Positions 61,785 to 64,000 of a stretch of DNA of 64,000 nt are shown in pieces (the first letter of the stretch is position 1; every line of letters begins with the position of its first letter). The stretch is from Bog-473 sp963766995 (GTDB lineage Bacteria; Actinomycetota; Acidimicrobiia; Acidimicrobiales; RAAP-2). A model generated the notes under the pieces. It saw only the letters and a program-made list of their open reading frames with translations, had not been told where the DNA came from and did no database searches. The stretch covers positions 1,426,001 to 1,490,000 of the forward strand of contig CAVYCE010000003.1 of the NCBI GenBank assembly GCA_963766995.1, in the 5' to 3' direction. Made by a program: the position numbers and the translations under genes.

Positions 61785-61932
61785 GGGCGATCTCGGTCTG
61801 CTCAATGCGGCCTGATTGTTTCGAGCATGTTAACGCACCAGGCCCGGAGAGGGAATGGAGGGTCCTCTCCTGTCTCCTAATGTGTGCCCACCTGCCAGCC
61901 CAATAAACGCGGTGCGGAAAGGATCAGTGGGC

Positions 61933-62664
61933 ATGTCCAACTGTGTGGTCATACAGCATGTGGCCCCCGAGGGACCGTTTGCCATTGGCGATGCCCTGTC
62001 AGCCGCCGGAGTCAACATTGAGCTCTGCCGGGTGTTCCAAGGTGACCGGCCTCCGGTCGATTCCCGTGGGTTAGATGGTCTTGTCGTCATGGGTGGCCCC
62101 ATGTCCGCTGCTTCCAATGAAGGCTTCCCGACCAGGGAAGCTGAGCTGGCACTGATCACGGCCGCCTTGAGTGACGACGTTCCGATCCTCGGTGTCTGCC
62201 TGGGCGCCCAACTCCTGGCCGTGGCCGGCGGAGGCGCCGTCTTCCCTGGTGCAGTTGGGCCTGAAATCGGATGGGGTCCGGTGCACCTCAATGCATCCTG
62301 CCGGGACGACCTCCTCTTCACCGGTCTGCCGGAGGAGCTCTCCGTTATGCACTGGCATGGCGACACCTTCGACCTCCCTCCGGGGGCCGAGTTGCTGATC
62401 AGCAATGCGCAATACACGAACCAGGCCTTCCGGATGGCCGCAGTGGCCTGGGGAGTGCAATTCCATGTCGAAGTCGATGAAGCCGCGATCCTCGGCCTCA
62501 TACAGGCCTTCGCCGGCGACGTCGTGGGTCTGCCCGGTGGGGTTGAGCGCATTGCCGGCATGACGGCCCGGGGCGTGGCCGATCTTGCCGCGGCGCGAGA
62601 CGCAGTGTGTGGTCGATTCGCCGAGCTGGTCGCCAATCGAGTCCGTAAGGACGCGCTGGTCTGA
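61933..62664 (+). CDS. Class I glutamine amidotransferase
   Basis: GMP-synthase-like glutaminase domain of 243 residues. The nucleophile Cys89 lies in LGVCLGAQLLA; His178 and Glu180 in FHVEVDE complete the triad. GLVVMGGPMSA is the oxyanion region. Stand-alone proteins of this type are often annotated as GMP synthase-like but lack the synthetase domain; the ammonia acceptor is unknown. ATG 61933 is preceded by AAAGGA; the frame upstream to 61855 is not needed. Confidence 0.85.
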   Translation: MSNCVVIQHVAPEGPFAIGDALSAAGVNIELCRVFQGDRPPVDSRGLDGLVVMGGPMSAASNEGFPTREAELALITAALSDDVPILGVCLGAQLLAVAGGGAVFPGAVGPEIGWGPVHLNASCRDDLLFTGLPEELSVMHWHGDTFDLPPGAELLISNAQYTNQAFRMAAVAWGVQFHVEVDEAAILGLIQAFAGDVVGLPGGVERIAGMTARGVADLAAARDAVCGRFAELVANRVRKDALV

Positions 62665-62707
62665 TTGGTCAACTGTCGGACCGGCACTCCGGCCCCGAGC
62701 TGATGGG

Positions 62708-64000
62708 CTAAATGCCCCGACCGTTTTCGAAGCGGGCGTACTGCTTCAAGAAAATCAGGTTGGCCTTGCCAGTGGGGCCATTACGGTGCTTGGCCACTTC
62801 GACCAAGGCATCGTCGGCTCGGTCGATGGGGACCTCTTCGTTGTACTCAGATTCTCGGTAGATAAAGAGCACGACATCGGCATCCTGTTCCAGCGAGCCG
62901 GACTCACGGAGGTCGGAGAGCATCGGAGTCTTGTCCTGCCGTGACTCCAGATTGCGGCTCAGCTGGGACAGCGCCACGACGGGCACCTCGAGCTCGCGGG
63001 CCAGGATCTTGAGGCCACGGCTGATCTCAGCCACCTCGGTCTGGCGGTTCTCGGCCCGAGCCCGACCGGTCATGAGCTGCAGGTAGTCCACAATCACCAC
63101 GCCGAGGTCGCCCTCGGACTTCTTCAGGCGACGAGCCCGGGCCCGGATGTCCATCACGGTGGCGTTCGGGTTGTCATCAATGAAGATGGGAGCGTTGCTC
63201 AGACGGGTGACAGCCGTGCCGATTTTGGCCCAATCCTGCGTGCGGATGCGCCCCGACTGCAGGCTCTGGCCATTGACCTCTGCCTCAGACGCCAAGAGGC
63301 GCTGGGTCAACTCCAGGTGGCCCATCTCTAATGAAAAGAGCAGTGCTGGGCGCTGGGCCACCACGCCGACATTGGCCAGGATGCCCAGGGCAAAGCTCGT
63401 CTTTCCCATTCCGGGTCGGGCACCCACAATCACCAGAGACGACGGCTGCAAGCCGAGGAGGATCTTGTCGAGCTCGTTATATCCAGTGGCCACACCGGTG
63501 AGTTCGGAACCCCGCAGTCCCAGTTCCTCAATACGGTCCAGCCCTTTGCCCAGCAGCTCGTGCAGTGGCGACATGGTGTCGGCCGTGCGGCGCTCGGCCA
63601 CGTTGAACATCATCTGCTCGGCTTCGTCGATCGCCCCTTCGACGTTCTCGGGCACCGCGTAGGCAATGTCGGCAATGTCGCCCGCCACGCCGATCATGCG
63701 GCGAAGCAGCGAATGCTCCTCGACGATGGTGGCGTAGTGCCGCGCGTTGGCGATGGAAGGAGTGTTGGCCTGGAGCGAAATGAACACCGTGGGATCCCCC
63801 ACGGCATCAAGCAACCCGGAACGCTGTAGCTCGTCGGTGACGGTTACCGCGTCAATGGGCTCGCCTCGCTCCATCAGCGCTCGGATGGCCCCGAAGATGT
63901 GCCCATGAGCCGGCTTATAGAAATCGCCGGTGTTGCAGATCTCTATGGCTGCCGAAGCGGCGTCATTCGAAAGGAGCATGGCTCCCAGCAATGACTCCTC
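62708..64000 (-). CDS. dnaB: Replicative DNA helicase DnaB (N-terminus cut by window)
   Basis: Hexameric replicative helicase; about 430 residues are visible and the first 10 to 25 are beyond the window. The visible start EESLLGAML belongs to the N-terminal domain. The RecA-like core has Walker A IVGARPGMGKTSFALG and Walker B VVIVDYLQLM, then ISRGLKILARELEVPVVALS. The arginine-rich block and the end KQYARFENGRGI are usual. No intein is visible in this part. Function: unwinding at the fork with primase. Confidence 0.95.
   Translation of the reverse strand, partial: EESLLGAMLLSNDAASAAIEICNTGDFYKPAHGHIFGAIRALMERGEPIDAVTVTDELQRSGLLDAVGDPTVFISLQANTPSIANARHYATIVEEHSLLRRMIGVAGDIADIAYAVPENVEGAIDEAEQMMFNVAERRTADTMSPLHELLGKGLDRIEELGLRGSELTGVATGYNELDKILLGLQPSSLVIVGARPGMGKTSFALGILANVGVVAQRPALLFSLEMGHLELTQRLLASEAEVNGQSLQSGRIRTQDWAKIGTAVTRLSNAPIFIDDNPNATVMDIRARARRLKKSEGDLGVVIVDYLQLMTGRARAENRQTEVAEISRGLKILARELEVPVVALSQLSRNLESRQDKTPMLSDLRESGSLEQDADVVLFIYRESEYNEEVPIDRADDALVEVAKHRNGPTGKANLIFLKQYARFENGRGI

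Noticed and set aside
1..64000. CRISPR array, prophage, integrase or toxin-antitoxin system
   Set aside because: No spaced palindromic repeats, phage structural genes, integrase or paired small toxin/antitoxin frames were seen; the only regular repeats are inside coding regions.

Overview
The window looks like chromosomal DNA of a high-GC Gram-positive bacterium. The gene content suggests an actinobacterium, most like the Acidimicrobiia. Supporting features are a split PurS/PurQ/PurL system, a dnaK-grpE-dnaJ-hspR-clpB operon, several split-barrel (PPOX/F420-type) flavin proteins, a WS/DGAT acyltransferase, GTG/TTG starts and many ATGA/GTGA overlaps. The lineage is an inference from gene families; no rRNA gene is present.

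Layout. 0.1-5.3 kb: five overlapping plus-strand genes (zinc-type alcohol dehydrogenase, luciferase-like monooxygenase, epoxide-hydrolase-like alpha/beta hydrolase, DUF1028 protein, serine beta-lactamase-fold hydrolase) that look like one catabolic operon. 5.3-7.9 kb: small enzymes and a secreted protein. 7.9-19.6 kb: a nearly complete IMP/AMP synthesis cluster on the minus strand (purA-D-B-C-S-Q, then purL-F-M and pyrE), interrupted by one opposite-strand gene for a small basic protein of unknown function. 19.7-23.8 kb: a DJ-1/PfpI protein and a 1,107-residue secreted protein ending in six exact 42-residue repeats. 23.7-30.1 kb: the heat-shock operon. 30.2-33.1 kb: phosphoglycerate mutase, glnK and amt. 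A textbook-spaced GlnR-like site and a structured leader lie upstream of amt. 33.5-38.6 kb: membrane proteins, a cNMP-binding protein, an aquaporin and an Fe-S reductase, then tRNA-Gly(CCC) followed by an insertion-sequence remnant. 39-46.7 kb: a lipid-flavoured group (two SDRs, a patatin, WS/DGAT, a secreted alpha/beta hydrolase, DUF2505). 47-54.7 kb: an OmpR-type response regulator, a peroxiredoxin, an SDR, pstSCAB and a second secreted repeat protein. 54.7-59.2 kb: a MoxR/DUF58/transglutaminase operon. 59.3-64 kb: an MFS transporter, a PIG-L deacetylase, a UspA protein, a glutamine amidotransferase and the replicative helicase dnaB, cut by the window edge.

The strongest unexplained signal is in the phosphate region. 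About 140 bp upstream of pstS is duplicated upstream of the secreted repeat protein that follows pstB. The shared parts include PHO-box-like units 22 bp apart, a -10-like element and the ribosome-binding leader. This predicts that a secreted, beta-propeller-like repeat protein is co-regulated with high-affinity phosphate uptake. The same 42-residue repeat recurs in the large secreted protein beside clpB.

Caution: between about 30.7 and 47.6 kb at least eight otherwise well-conserved genes carry single-base frameshifts (about sixteen in all), while both flanks look clean. This probably reflects sequence quality rather than real gene decay, so coordinates and products there describe the gene as it would read after correction.
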